64,000 nucleotides of DNA from the NCBI GenBank assembly GCA_002404865.1, contig DHKP01000015.1:36613-100612 (forward strand). Direction: 5' to 3'. This stretch comes from Caryophanales bacterium UBA4691 (GTDB lineage Bacteria; Bacillota_I; Bacilli_A; RFN20; CAG-826). Both the position numbers and the translations under genes were made by a program. Positions 19,442-27,851 of the stretch are shown one piece after another (position 1 is the stretch's first letter; each line of letters opens with the position of its first letter). The notes beneath the pieces are model-generated. The model was not told where the DNA came from. It did no database searches and worked only from the letters and a program-made list of their open reading frames with translations.

Positions 19442-20765
19442 GCGTTCTATTATTTTGCTTGCTTCTTTTTCCTTATTAGCAAGCTGCGGGACTAACCCTA
19501 GTTCTAGCGAGTCTATTGCTCCATCTAGCGAAATAAAAGGCCAATACGATTTAAGGGGGAAACTTAATCAATTAAAAACCGCGAAAACCTTGCAATTAAC
19601 CCTCCAATATTATTTAAAAGACGGCACAAACAATCGCGGAAGCGTCTATACCTATACCTACACCCCTAATTACTATGCGATTTCAAAAGACGGCCAAACT
19701 GCCGGGATTTCTAATGGTGAGGATGGAATTTGGAGCTTTCAAATCGCGGATAACGAATTCATCGCGGGCCCTATCACCAATATCGATCTCAAATCGATTT
19801 GGGAAGAAAACGCAATCAGAAATTATTACGATGGGTTAAATGCCGCGCGCGTAGGGGAAAGCGACACTCACGTTTACGCTTTAAGCGATTCCGTGAATCT
19901 TGGCGCGATTTTGCGCATGGCTGGTTTAGCGCCATCTACCGGATTATTCTCAATCATCCAAGAAGCAAAAGTCGAAGCGAATGAAAACGGGGTAGTGTTT
20001 TCTATTGATTTTGGCGTCAATGGCACGATTGTTGAGACCGTCACGCATATTGATGACGCTTCCTATTCTCTCCCTCAATATGAGGATTATATCGCAAAAG
20101 GCGGGAAACCACGCCAAGCCGAAAAAGGCCTTATCGACTTAATGGCACTATTCTCTTCTTATAATTATTCTTCCCCGATGGGATCAGTTAAAGATGGCGA
20201 TAAGCTTATCGAAGTAGGCACCCGTTATTTCGCTCCAAAATACATATATGAAGACTACACGGACGATTATTTGTCTTACGTTTTGAAAAGCAGCGGAAAA
20301 GAGCTAAAACGGAGAGGATATATCGAAATCGAAAACAATGAGAACGTGCAAAACGGCATATATTCGTTTGAAGTAAATCATTATGATGCCTCAAATAAGC
20401 CCGAGCTAAAGGACTCTGATTTAACGCAAACGATCGCGAATGCAAAATTAGTCGATCGATACCCCTATTACCAGTCTTTAACCTATTCGAAATACCTTTC
20501 TAGCTTCTATAGCGGCTACAAAGAGCCATTCAAAGGAGAGGATGCTTATTACTCAAATCGGAGCGATTTGGCGACGGAATTCGCAAATAGCATCTTCGGC
20601 GACAAAACAAGCGCGACTGGGATGTATATCGTAGGTTCCTTAGAAAGCGATAATCCTAGCGTCACCTTCTACGTTAGCTATAGTAATGGGCAAGGGTATG
20701 AAGTGAGTGCGACTGATTTTACGAAGACCAATATCGAATTTTTAGAAAGCTATCTATCAAAATAA
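19431..20765 (+). CDS. Lipoprotein of a local paralogous family (444 aa)
   Basis: A 444-residue predicted lipoprotein. The open frame begins at 19335, but the ATG at 19431 gives a proper signal peptide with lipobox LASC (Cys19) and has GGAG nine bases upstream, overlapping the upstream gene by 11 bases. No named domain is visible. The order of features (early YTYTYTPNYYAISKDGQ, a bulky GEDGIWSF/EFIAGP motif, and late NPSVTFYVSYSNGQGYE) parallels that of the operon's first gene and the proteins at 61147 and 62544. It closes the four-gene operon and is followed by a terminator. Function unknown. Confidence 0.75.
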   Translation: MSYKRSIILLASFSLLASCGTNPSSSESIAPSSEIKGQYDLRGKLNQLKTAKTLQLTLQYYLKDGTNNRGSVYTYTYTPNYYAISKDGQTAGISNGEDGIWSFQIADNEFIAGPITNIDLKSIWEENAIRNYYDGLNAARVGESDTHVYALSDSVNLGAILRMAGLAPSTGLFSIIQEAKVEANENGVVFSIDFGVNGTIVETVTHIDDASYSLPQYEDYIAKGGKPRQAEKGLIDLMALFSSYNYSSPMGSVKDGDKLIEVGTRYFAPKYIYEDYTDDYLSYVLKSSGKELKRRGYIEIENNENVQNGIYSFEVNHYDASNKPELKDSDLTQTIANAKLVDRYPYYQSLTYSKYLSSFYSGYKEPFKGEDAYYSNRSDLATEFANSIFGDKTSATGMYIVGSLESDNPSVTFYVSYSNGQGYEVSATDFTKTNIEFLESYLSK

Positions 20766-20791
20766 GCCGAATCGACGCTTGTTCGGTAACT

Positions 20792-20822
20792 AGCCAAGGA
20801 TGTTGTATCGCCTTGGCTTTTC
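20792..20822 (+). terminator. Terminator of the 13.9-20.8 kb operon
   Basis: AGCCAAGG (20792-20799) pairs with CCTTGGCT (20811-20818) around an 11-base loop, followed by a T-rich run. Confidence 0.8.
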
Positions 20823-20905
20823 ATTAGCTATAGTTATCTCAATCTATTAATAGCAAAATACTAGGCACTGCAAATGCTAGTTCCTAATAGTAATGGCCTC
20901 TTATT

Positions 20906-20942
20906 AAAATCGCATCCCTTAGAGGTAGAATGCCGCGATTTT
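20906..20942 (-). terminator. Probable terminator after the isochorismatase-like gene
   Basis: On the minus strand AAAATCGC (from 20942) pairs with GCGATTTT (to 20906) across a 21-base loop, followed by TTTTAATAA-like sequence. It starts just after the stop at 20950. The loop is long, so confidence is moderate. Confidence 0.5.
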
Positions 20943-20949
20943 ATGTTGC

Positions 20950-21507
20950 CTATCGATGAAATATCTCGAAAAGCTCTTTGTTTGTATATAGCTCTGCCCC
21001 ATAGACTTCTTTGAGGTATTTTAAGCCGTTATCGTAATCTTCCTGGGTGAAGGAATCGGTCGCTTCTATCGCCACCGCCACTTGATAGCCTAATTGATAA
21101 GCGTCAGCGGCAGTGTGACGGACGCACATATGGGTATGCAAGCCAGTGAGAATGACGGTTTTCACCCCTAATTCCCTTAAAAGAAGGTCAAGATCAGTTT
21201 GGAAGAAGCCGCTGTAGCGCCTTTTCGGAACGATATAATCCTTATCACTGACTTTTAGCTCAGGGATAACTTCTGCACCAACAGTTCCTGCAAGCGCGTG
21301 ATCGCCCCAAAGTTCAAGCTCTTTGTCAATGCCTTTTATATGAGCGTCATTGCAGAAGATGACGGGGATATTGGCTTTTCTAGCCTCGTCAAGAAGCTCG
21401 GAAGTGGGTTTGATGATTGCAAGTCCCCTATCGCACTTAAGCGAACCAGTGACAAAATCATTCAGCATATCCACAACTAAAACCGCCGTTTTCTTTTTAT
21501 CAAACAT
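20950..21507 (-). CDS. Isochorismatase-superfamily cysteine hydrolase (nicotinamidase-like)
   Basis: A 185-residue cytoplasmic hydrolase. The frame opens at 21597, but the ATG at 21507, with AAGGGAGGAAC before it, starts directly at the family's first strand (TAVLVVDMLNDF). The catalytic triad is visible: Asp in VVDMLNDF, Lys in VPKRRYSGF and Cys in HTHMCV. A nicotinamidase-type metal and substrate region is suggested by NDAH and by DHALAGTVGAEV, which resembles HCxxGTxGAE of PncA. Hydrolysis of nicotinamide or a related amide is therefore the best guess, but substrate assignment in this superfamily is unreliable from sequence. It lies 86 bases downstream of the ATPase gene on the same strand. 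Confidence 0.85.
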   Translation of the reverse strand: MFDKKKTAVLVVDMLNDFVTGSLKCDRGLAIIKPTSELLDEARKANIPVIFCNDAHIKGIDKELELWGDHALAGTVGAEVIPELKVSDKDYIVPKRRYSGFFQTDLDLLLRELGVKTVILTGLHTHMCVRHTAADAYQLGYQVAVAIEATDSFTQEDYDNGLKYLKEVYGAELYTNKELFEIFHR

Positions 21508-21593
21508 TGTTGTTCCTCCCTTGAAAACAAGGATGATTTTAAGGGAATCATAATTTGAGTCAATAACAATAGGGAAAATGATAATAACAACGT

Positions 21594-23021
21594 TCAATCG
21601 TTTCTATCGTTATAGATATCCTCGATAGTGATGAGTCTAGCATCTTTCGCGTTTTCTTTGACCCAATCGGTAAAGCCAGACAAGGAAAAGAGCAAGAAAG
21701 GATATGATCTTTTGTATTTAGTGGGAATTAAAGACGATCTTCTGACAAGTGTTTCATATATCTCTTTATCGATTTTTTCGTTTTTGAATTTGCATTCTCC
21801 AACGATGTATTTTTTGTCTAGCGAAGAAAAAGCAACCACGTCGACGTCAGCTGGCTGAAAGTTTTTGTCCTTTTTATCGCCTATCGCTTCGTTTCCCCAC
21901 CAAGAACCAACTTGATTGATAAAAATGGGCAAGCCTCCCGTAATACCCACCATTAAGGTGTAGTGTCGGCACATATTCTCAAATATAGGGCCCATATAAG
22001 TATGAATTTGGGATTTGACGATTTTGTTGAAATAGAGTTCGCCTTGACCCATTTCAATCGCGCTTACAGCCTTAGGAATAAATTCGTACCAAAATTTAAA
22101 CATGCTGTCTTTTAATACATATTGCGTTTTCTTTTTGTTCTTTTCTTCGCCCATAGAGGTTTTCTTTTCGACAAGATCGACGCGAATTAATTTTTCTAAA
22201 GAATAAAGAACAGTTGTTTCTCTTTCTTTTATTTTAGTGGCGATGGAATTAATTGTGTTTTCGCCATTCGCGATTTGCTCAATGATGTTGTTTACTAAAG
22301 CGACATCAGTGAATTCTTGAATAAGCAAGTTCTTCACTTCATCGTAAAGATATCCGCTTGTGGAAAAGAAAAGGTTGATAACATTTTGATTGATGCTGAG
22401 TTTTGGGTCGATTAAGGATAAATATTTTGCCACTCCACCCGTCACCCCATAGCAGATTGCTTTATCTTCAAAAGAATAATTTGGGACGAATTTTGCAGAA
22501 TCAATGTAAGAAAAAACATCTAATTTAATTTGGGAGTCCCTTCTTCCAAAAAGAGGGCTCTTTTCGCTTAAAACTTTATTCTCCATGAAGCTTAAAGAGG
22601 AGCCACAAAGGATGATTTTGAGGTTTTTATTTGTCCAAATCGTATCAATGTATTTTTGGAGAATGGACAATAATGATTCATCTTTTTCCGCCCAATAAGG
22701 AAGTTCATCGAAGACAAGAATGGTTTTTTCCTTTTTCACAGATTGGGAGATAAAATCAAATATGCTTTCTAAAGAATCAAATTTAATGTCATGCACTTGA
22801 GGCAATAAGCAAGAGATGGTTTGTTTTCCAAACAATTCAATATTTCTATCTTTGCCTACTTTTGTGGCTGTATAAAAAATGGCCTTTTTTCCTTTCACGA
22901 ATTCATTTATCAAAGTGGATTTGCCGATTCGCCTCCTTCCGTATATTACAATCATTCCCGTTCCATCTTTTTCGTAGAAATTCTCTAGTGTTTTTAGTTC
23001 TTTTTCTCTTCCGATGAACAT
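21594..23021 (-). CDS. AAA ATPase (ATPase_2 type) with DUF234/PDDEXK-like C-terminus
   Basis: A 475-residue ATP-binding protein. It starts MFIGREKELK, with GGAGGGT before the ATG. Walker A (GRRRIGKS) is at residues 28-35 and Walker B (VFDELPYW) near 108. A winged-helix-like segment follows around 230-300. The C-terminal region carries VDVVAFSSLDKKYIVGECKFKN, an (E/D)...ECK pattern of a PDDEXK nuclease fold typical of the DUF234 tail. It is paralogous to the gene at 46920, with the same N-terminus and the same CKFKN tail. These ATPases are common in archaea and gut bacteria and their role is poorly known. Its upstream DNA holds unusual tandem repeats (23038-23134). Confidence 0.87.
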   Translation of the reverse strand: MFIGREKELKTLENFYEKDGTGMIVIYGRRRIGKSTLINEFVKGKKAIFYTATKVGKDRNIELFGKQTISCLLPQVHDIKFDSLESIFDFISQSVKKEKTILVFDELPYWAEKDESLLSILQKYIDTIWTNKNLKIILCGSSLSFMENKVLSEKSPLFGRRDSQIKLDVFSYIDSAKFVPNYSFEDKAICYGVTGGVAKYLSLIDPKLSINQNVINLFFSTSGYLYDEVKNLLIQEFTDVALVNNIIEQIANGENTINSIATKIKERETTVLYSLEKLIRVDLVEKKTSMGEEKNKKKTQYVLKDSMFKFWYEFIPKAVSAIEMGQGELYFNKIVKSQIHTYMGPIFENMCRHYTLMVGITGGLPIFINQVGSWWGNEAIGDKKDKNFQPADVDVVAFSSLDKKYIVGECKFKNEKIDKEIYETLVRRSSLIPTKYKRSYPFLLFSLSGFTDWVKENAKDARLITIEDIYNDRND

Positions 23022-23037
23022 TGTTACCCTCCAATAT

Positions 23038-23134
23038 ATTTTTATTCAAATTGTTTTGATTCAAATTGTTTTGAATTATTTTAACACGAAAGATTAGGAA
23101 TAGTTATTTTTATTCAAATTGTTTTGATTCAAAT
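23038..23134. repeat. 15-bp tandem/direct repeats upstream of the ATPase gene
   Basis: ATTCAAATTGTTTTG occurs head-to-tail at 23044-23058 and 23059-23073 and again at 23112-23126, with a degenerate fourth copy at 23127-23141. A longer 29-bp identity covers 23038-23066 and 23106-23134. The array begins 17 bases upstream of the ATPase start at 23021, so an operator or other protein-binding array is plausible. Confidence 0.8.
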
Positions 23135-23143
23135 CTTTCTGAA

Positions 23144-23184
23144 TTAGCATTTTGGGCGTTAAAACGCTACGTAGCGATTGCTAA
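23144..23184. repeat. Nested palindrome in the intergenic region
   Basis: TTAGCA (23144-23149) and TGCTAA (23179-23184) enclose a perfect 12-bp palindrome CGCTACGTAGCG (23165-23176). The rest of 23185-23261 shows no gene. The element could be a transcript hairpin or a binding site. Confidence 0.5.
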
Positions 23185-23261
23185 TATGCCCACACCCGAC
23201 TAAAAACAAAATTTAGGAGTTAGTTCATAGAAAACGATGGATTCGCTATGGGATGAAACGG

Positions 23262-24311
23262 TTATCGTGTTTTTGCTTTTTGAAGTGCTTGTAGCTTTTC
23301 TTGATTTAATTTCACTGCAAAACGAACACCGAAGAATTCATGGTCGCTCCCCCACTCTAAAGCCTCTCCATCCTTACTAAAAACGATGATCTTTTTGCTC
23401 CCTTTTCCTTTGCTTCTAGTTCCCCACACGCCTTTATAGTCTGGTTCTAATTCGCGGTAGCAAATCGCAAAATCCGTTAAGGAGGCCTTGCGTTCTTCAA
23501 TTGTTAAATATTGTTCGCCTTCCTCTTTACTAAGAAGAAAAAACTTATCGCCAAAACAATGAGTTTTTAGGATTTCTCTTTCGCTACTATTAAGATACAA
23601 ATCGGAGTCAAGCATCCCTAAACCGTTTCCATATTGGTAGTACATGCCTGGGAAATTAGTGTTATTTAGCCAGCTGCGGACATAGGAATTCTCATATTCG
23701 TTTTGGTTAGAGGCTTTTCCGCTTTTATATTTCAATTCTTCGTTTTTCCCGCTTGCATAGTAATGAACATCTAAAATCTTTTCTGTCACTGCAAGAGTTT
23801 CGCCCTCTTTTGTATGAATCAGAATCCATTTCACTGGGTCGAATCTGAAATAGTAATGAGATTTTTCAGTCGCTGTTGTCTTATCGTCCAAAAAGTAATG
23901 CGTCTTATGGAAGGTTTTACTAGGCGCTCCTCTTTTTGGACGCTTTCGATACCACGCGCCTCCGTGCTCAAAATAAGAGATATAACTCGCTTCCTTCACA
24001 GATGAGGTTTTCTTATCTAATTCCTTTAGAAGAGTATGATCGGTCACCAAAGACTGAGGGTAGATACCAAAATAAGAGACTTCGAAGGGAAGCTTTTCTT
24101 TCCATTTTGCAACGAGTGTCGTAGATTGGGCGATATTCCAAACGCCGTTTTGAGCGATGACTTCATCTTTATTCTCCCAGCCTATGAAACGATATTTAGA
24201 GCTACGGTCAATCAAAGTAGGGAGTTCATATTTTTCGCCTACATTAAATATCTTCATCGGGAAAGTGTGCCCACATTTGTCGTCAAGGAGATGAATGCGC
24301 GTCCCTTTCAC
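23262..24311 (-). pseudogene. C-terminal part of a broken DUF6273 lipoprotein (InlB-like + DUF6273)
   Basis: This 349-codon frame has no proper start; it opens at an in-frame GTG within a longer coding frame. Its first about 70 residues form an InlB/Flg_new-like repeat (YELPTLIDRSSKYRFIGWENK... TTLVAKW). The rest resembles a DUF6273 domain: SYFGIYPQS, then PVKWILIHTKEGETLAVTEKILD, then YENSYVRSWLN, ending in a RFAVKL strand. The frame extends upstream through a TAA (minus-strand stop at 24381-24383) to about 24470, where a one-base slip in a T-run (24471-24474) separates it from the lipoprotein N-terminus at 24452-24805. Joining the pieces gives about 514 residues, like the paralogous pair at 27852-29388. 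One stop plus one frameshift makes a pseudogene likely. Confidence 0.78.
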
Positions 24312-24451
24312 TTCATAGTTCGCGTATAAATTCGTTATAGCCGTAACTGGGTTGAACGCAAAATCCCACTCCCTCGTCTTTTATTTATCTAAATACCATC
24401 CCTTGATATCCACTCCATCAAAAGAAGGCCTCTCAACCGTTTTATTAGCCC

Positions 24452-24805
24452 TCACGCGTTCAGTTTTATCAAAACATCATCACAGTAAAAATTAACTGAG
24501 TAGTATTTCTTCTTTTTTGGAGGCAACTTTCCTCCATCATAAATATTCCCGTTCGTCAAAGTGATAATTAAATGTCCTCTTTTATCCACCTTGACGGAAG
24601 AAATCGAAATATTATCTTTTGTCACTTGTTTGGAAGCTTTTGGGCGACTAGCTTCAACCCATTCGAAATAAGAAAGCTTTCCTCCATCAACTCGATAAGA
24701 AATATAATTCTCATAATCATAATCGTCTCTAGGAGAAGAACACCCGTTAGAGAAAGAAAAAGCAATCATCAATAATGCCAAAAACTTAAAATTTCTATGT
24801 TTCAT
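24452..24805 (-). pseudogene. N-terminal lipoprotein fragment of the broken DUF6273 gene
   Basis: A 117-codon fragment with a good start (GAGG before the ATG), a signal peptide and lipobox SNGC (Cys22). The body (ISYRVDGGKLSYFEWVEA... GHLIITLTNGNIYDGGKL... VNFYCDDVL) is homologous to the fragment at 28933-29388. It ends prematurely after DDVLI because of a frameshift; the other frame continues TERVRANKTVERPSFDG and then meets a TAA. It may still be expressed as a short lipoprotein, but it lacks the main domain. Confidence 0.75.
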
Positions 24806-24837
24806 ATTATCCTCATTATATTGCGATTAATGAGCAC

Positions 24838-24866
24838 AATATAAAGCAATAGAATAAGATATGCAA
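24838..24866 (-). promoter_or_regulatory. Candidate promoter of the broken DUF6273 lipoprotein
   Basis: On the minus strand TTGCAT (24861-24866) and TATATT (24838-24843) with a 17-base spacer, about 33 bases before the ATG at 24805. The DNA between here and the ATPase stop at 24931 shows no clear terminator. Confidence 0.45.
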
Positions 24867-24930
24867 AGATGTTTTTTTATCGATAAACGCTGATTGAATA
24901 AATTATTTGAAAAGAAATTTAATTGTTTTG

Positions 24931-25683
24931 TCAATCGCGTTCAGGGTCGCTTTTTAAAAAGGAAATCGCTTGGCTTGATTTGGGATTAAGGAAGAATTCC
25001 CTTGGATTTTCGCTTTCTTCGCAGATAAGGCCCGAATCAAAGAACACGACGCGATTAGAGACGTCTTTCGCAAATGACATTTCATGCGTCACCACGATCA
25101 TCGTCATCTCGTTAGCGAGATCTTTCATCACTTTGAGCACCTCTGCTACCATCTGTGGGTCTAAAGCGCTAGTGGGCTCATCAAATAGAAGGATTTCAGG
25201 ATCCATCACTAGAGCCCTAGCAATCGCGACGCGCTGCTTTTGCCCACCGCTTAAAGAAGAAGGGTCTTGCTTTTGATATTCTTCCATCCCTACTTTCTTT
25301 AACGCATCCATAGCCCTAGATATCGCTTCTAGTTTTGAGCGATGAAGCACTTTTCTTTGGGCGTAAACGCAGTTATTCAAGACATTCATGTTCTTAAACA
25401 AATTAAAAGATTGGAATACCATCCCGATATGCGTGCGCAATTCGTTTAAATTTACTTTCTCGTGGAGAATATCATGCCCATGGAAATAAATGCTGCCGCT
25501 ATCGGATTCTTCTAATAGATTCAAGCATCTTAAGAAAGTGGATTTTCCTCCGCCTGAAGCACCAACTAGGGCGATGACATCCCTTTGATAGACATCAAGA
25601 GAAATCCCTTTTAGAATCAATTGGCCATCATAAGATTTCGTGAGGTTGCGCACCGATAGCAAAGGGAATTTATTTGTTTTCAT
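24931..25683 (-). CDS. Polar amino-acid ABC transporter ATP-binding protein (probable lysine importer)
   Basis: A 250-residue ATPase of the GlnQ/HisP type that energises amino-acid import. Walker A (GASGGGKS) is at about 41-48, the Q-loop MVFQSFNLF near 93, the signature LSGGQKQR near 149, Walker B (ILLFDEP) near 170 and the H-loop (VTHEM) near 205. Length and motifs are normal for the family. The start has AAAGGAGG nine bases upstream and overlaps the permease gene by 14 bases, so it is the third gene of a coupled three-gene operon. Lysine as substrate is inferred from the riboswitch in front of the operon. Confidence 0.93.
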   Translation of the reverse strand: MKTNKFPLLSVRNLTKSYDGQLILKGISLDVYQRDVIALVGASGGGKSTFLRCLNLLEESDSGSIYFHGHDILHEKVNLNELRTHIGMVFQSFNLFKNMNVLNNCVYAQRKVLHRSKLEAISRAMDALKKVGMEEYQKQDPSSLSGGQKQRVAIARALVMDPEILLFDEPTSALDPQMVAEVLKVMKDLANEMTMIVVTHEMSFAKDVSNRVVFFDSGLICEESENPREFFLNPKSSQAISFLKSDPERD

Positions 25684-26593
25684 TAGAATACGCCTCCTTT
25701 TGGCTCGCGATCACTTCTTCAATAGGAACAAGGTTTTGATTAATCGATGGGGTTATGGATTCTTTTTTATCAATCACGATTTCACTTTTATGGAAAGAGA
25801 AAATCGCTTTGAAAATCCTTTTCGCCTTATCAATAGAAGAGCGGCGGATCCCAAACCAATTGACTTTCTCTTTCATAGAGAGCTTGTTTTCAACGAGCTT
25901 AAGCGCCATAGAGGCAATCAAAGTCAATAGTAAGTAAATGACAGCGATAATAACATAGCCTTCCACCAAGTAATAGTTGCGGTTTGTGGCGACTTTCACG
26001 GAACGATATAGCTCCGTTAAGCCAATGACGTTTAAAACGCTAGAATCTTTCACATTGACGATGTATTCGTTGCCAATCGTTGGAAGAGAATTCCGCAAGG
26101 CTTGAGGCAAAGTAATGCCAAATAGGGTCTGCCTATTGCTTAGCCCCAAAGAACGCGCTGCCTCATTTTGTCCTTTCGGAACTCCGTTCATCCCGGACTT
26201 GATGATTTCGCTCATATAAGCGCCAGTATTGATGGTGATAATGATAAGGCCGCAATACATATAGCCATTGAAGACGTTCCCTAAGCCAAAAGGCGCCGCT
26301 GGGATATTCGTCCAGACGCTAGTAAGGGTAAAAAGAATAATCGCTTGAACCATCATTGGGGTCCCGCGGAAAAAAGTGACGTAACACCAAGCGAAAAATC
26401 GCCCAATGCCTTTGATGATTTTGACCCACCAATGGTCGAATTTTTCGCTCTTTAGATTTCTTAATTGGCCAACGAAAACGCCAATGATAAGGCCGCCAAT
26501 CGTCCCAACGATAGCAAGAATCAAAGTATTAAGCACGCCATAGCCAAACGTAACCCAATAATCGCTTAATAATTTATCGATATGCTCTAGCAT
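25670..26593 (-). CDS. Polar amino-acid ABC transporter permease (probable lysine importer)
   Basis: A 307-residue HisM/GlnP-type permease. It has about five to six hydrophobic segments and the EAA loop (EAARSLGLSNRQTLFGITLPQAL) that couples to the ATPase. The segment YVTFFRGTPMMVQ is characteristic of the family. The N-terminus is slightly extended and about 80 charged residues trail the last membrane span (TM end near 235), longer than usual permeases of about 220-240 residues. AAGGAG precedes the ATG at 26593. It lies 11 bases after the binding-protein gene. A single permease implies a homodimeric channel. Confidence 0.92.
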   Translation of the reverse strand: MLEHIDKLLSDYWVTFGYGVLNTLILAIVGTIGGLIIGVFVGQLRNLKSEKFDHWWVKIIKGIGRFFAWCYVTFFRGTPMMVQAIILFTLTSVWTNIPAAPFGLGNVFNGYMYCGLIIITINTGAYMSEIIKSGMNGVPKGQNEAARSLGLSNRQTLFGITLPQALRNSLPTIGNEYIVNVKDSSVLNVIGLTELYRSVKVATNRNYYLVEGYVIIAVIYLLLTLIASMALKLVENKLSMKEKVNWFGIRRSSIDKAKRIFKAIFSFHKSEIVIDKKESITPSINQNLVPIEEVIASQKEAYSNENK

Positions 26594-26604
26594 CGCCTTG
26601 CTCC

Positions 26605-27444
26605 TTATTTTGCATTCGCCTTCGCAATAGCTTCATCCATCCACTTTTCCCTCGTGGATTCGTCTAGCTTAGCTAAAGAGGCATTAATCTTCTCTTTGAT
26701 GGAATTGGGATCGCCTTTTTTAATCCCTAGGCAAATTTTGGTTTGCTCTTGATATTTCTCATCAAGCAAAGAATTATCGAAGGTGATGATTTGAAGGTCA
26801 GTCAAAGTAGATGTCGTCGATTTCGCGACGGGCTTTTCGCAAATAACAGCGTCGGCGTTTCCTCTCTCGACTTGGTAAAAAGCATCGGGATAAGTATCCG
26901 TTGCCCCGCAATGAATCGCCTCGTAATCCCTTGCCCAATCGCTAGCGATATCGTCTTCAAACGTTCCGGATTGAGTAATGAGCTTCACTCCTTTTGAAGC
27001 GCTTTTGAAATCGAAATTCTTTCCTTCTAGGAAACGAGGATCGTCTTTCCGAGTGACAAGCACTAACGTTGAATCGTAATAAGGATTCGTAAAATCAATC
27101 GATTCTAAGCGCTCTGAGGTAGCTGACATACCAGCGCATATTGCGCTGATTTGGCCGCTAGAAAGCGAAGGAATAAGCGCATCCCACCCCATCGCTTTGA
27201 CGCTCAATTTCCAGCCATTATCTTCCGCAATGAAGCGAGCGACCCTCACATCGTAGCCATAAGCGTATTCGTTTTGCTTTCCTTCAATTAAGACATTATC
27301 GCCTGTCTTTGATTGCTCCGTCCAATTGAAGGGCGGATAATTGGCTTCCATACCAATGACAAAGCTCGCTTCATCTTGATTGTCACTGCATCCAGATAAG
27401 ATAGAGAAAGAAGCGAGTAAAAACAGCAAGAAATGTCTTTTCAT
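26605..27444 (-). CDS. Amino-acid ABC transporter substrate-binding lipoprotein (probable lysine)
   Basis: A 279-residue family-3 solute-binding lipoprotein (lipobox LSGC, Cys19) that captures the amino acid outside the membrane. Typical motifs are visible: the first strand FVIGMEANYPPFNW, AYGYDVRVARFIAEDNGWKL, GWDALIPSLSSGQISAI, and SATSERLESIDFTNPYYDSTLVLV. AAAGGAGGA precedes the ATG. It is the first gene of the importer operon and directly follows a lysine-riboswitch leader. Positively charged amino-acid specificity is inferred from that leader, not from pocket residues. Confidence 0.92.
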   Translation of the reverse strand: MKRHFLLFLLASFSILSGCSDNQDEASFVIGMEANYPPFNWTEQSKTGDNVLIEGKQNEYAYGYDVRVARFIAEDNGWKLSVKAMGWDALIPSLSSGQISAICAGMSATSERLESIDFTNPYYDSTLVLVTRKDDPRFLEGKNFDFKSASKGVKLITQSGTFEDDIASDWARDYEAIHCGATDTYPDAFYQVERGNADAVICEKPVAKSTTSTLTDLQIITFDNSLLDEKYQEQTKICLGIKKGDPNSIKEKINASLAKLDESTREKWMDEAIAKANAK

Positions 27445-27461
27445 AATAAAAATCCTCCTTT

Positions 27462-27512
27462 AGAAACAAGCGCTGCATGTATCGATGCAGCCGCTTGGTT
27501 TCTATTAGAGGA
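27462..27512 (-). promoter_or_regulatory. Riboswitch expression platform: RBS-proximal hairpin and anti-SD
   Basis: On the minus strand AGAAACCAAGCGGCTGCAT pairs with ATGCAGCGCTTGTTTCT (span 27462-27503, two bulges), ending next to the SD AAAGGAGGA (27453-27461). TCCTCT at 27507-27512 could pair with that SD. There is no T-run after the hairpin, so control of translation fits better than termination (inference). Confidence 0.6.
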
Positions 27513-27529
27513 CCAATCGCTCATACATC

Positions 27530-27690
27530 GATAGTTCCAATGCTAATAAGTAGCAGAGAGTCTATTGGAATGTTCTTCCATAGCCCAATCCTAGGAGCTG
27601 CAAACTCCTAGGTTTCGGCGGCATTGCCTTTCTTCGAGGATTATCGGGTGCCCCCAATCCAAGATTACTCTTCTTTGCCGCGCCTCTATC
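27530..27690 (-). ncRNA. Lysine riboswitch (L-box) aptamer
   Basis: Read on the minus strand, the leader matches the lysine aptamer core by eye. GATAGAGGCGCGG opens it (27690 down), followed by AGAGTA, a P2 arm (GGATT...AATCC), GAAAGG, GCCGCCGAAA, a strong P3 hairpin (CCTAGGAG/CTCCTAGG), GGGCTATGG, a P5 hairpin (TTCCAAT/ATTGGAA) and closing CTATC (27534-27530) that pairs with GATAG. These appear in the same order as in the Bacillus lysC leader (GATAGAGGTGCG, AGAGTA, GAAAGG, GCCGAAG, CTATC). It sits directly upstream of the amino-acid importer. The P1 stem is short (5 bp). Confidence 0.85.
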
Positions 27691-27715
27691 TGAGTAGCGT
27701 TATTTCTACTCCGCA

Positions 27716-27743
27716 ACTATAAAGGCTTTTTTCTTCGTTTCAA
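27716..27743 (-). promoter_or_regulatory. Promoter of the riboswitch-controlled importer operon
   Basis: On the minus strand TTGAAA (27738-27743) and TATAGT (27716-27721) with a 16-base spacer place the transcript start about 10-20 bases before the aptamer core. Confidence 0.65.
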
Positions 27744-27851
27744 GAATTAATTGCTAAAATCGTCGCTAGAATGAGCGAACTTGCTATGTTAAGCGCTATT
27801 TCTTCTAAAATCCCCTTCAATAGCACTCGTAGGGGACTAGCGAATGAAGAA

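Noticed and set aside
24452..24805. Programmed frameshift producing full-length DUF6273 protein
   Set aside because: Besides the frame change an in-frame TAA at 24381-24383 would also need read-through, and no slippery heptamer with a downstream structure was found.
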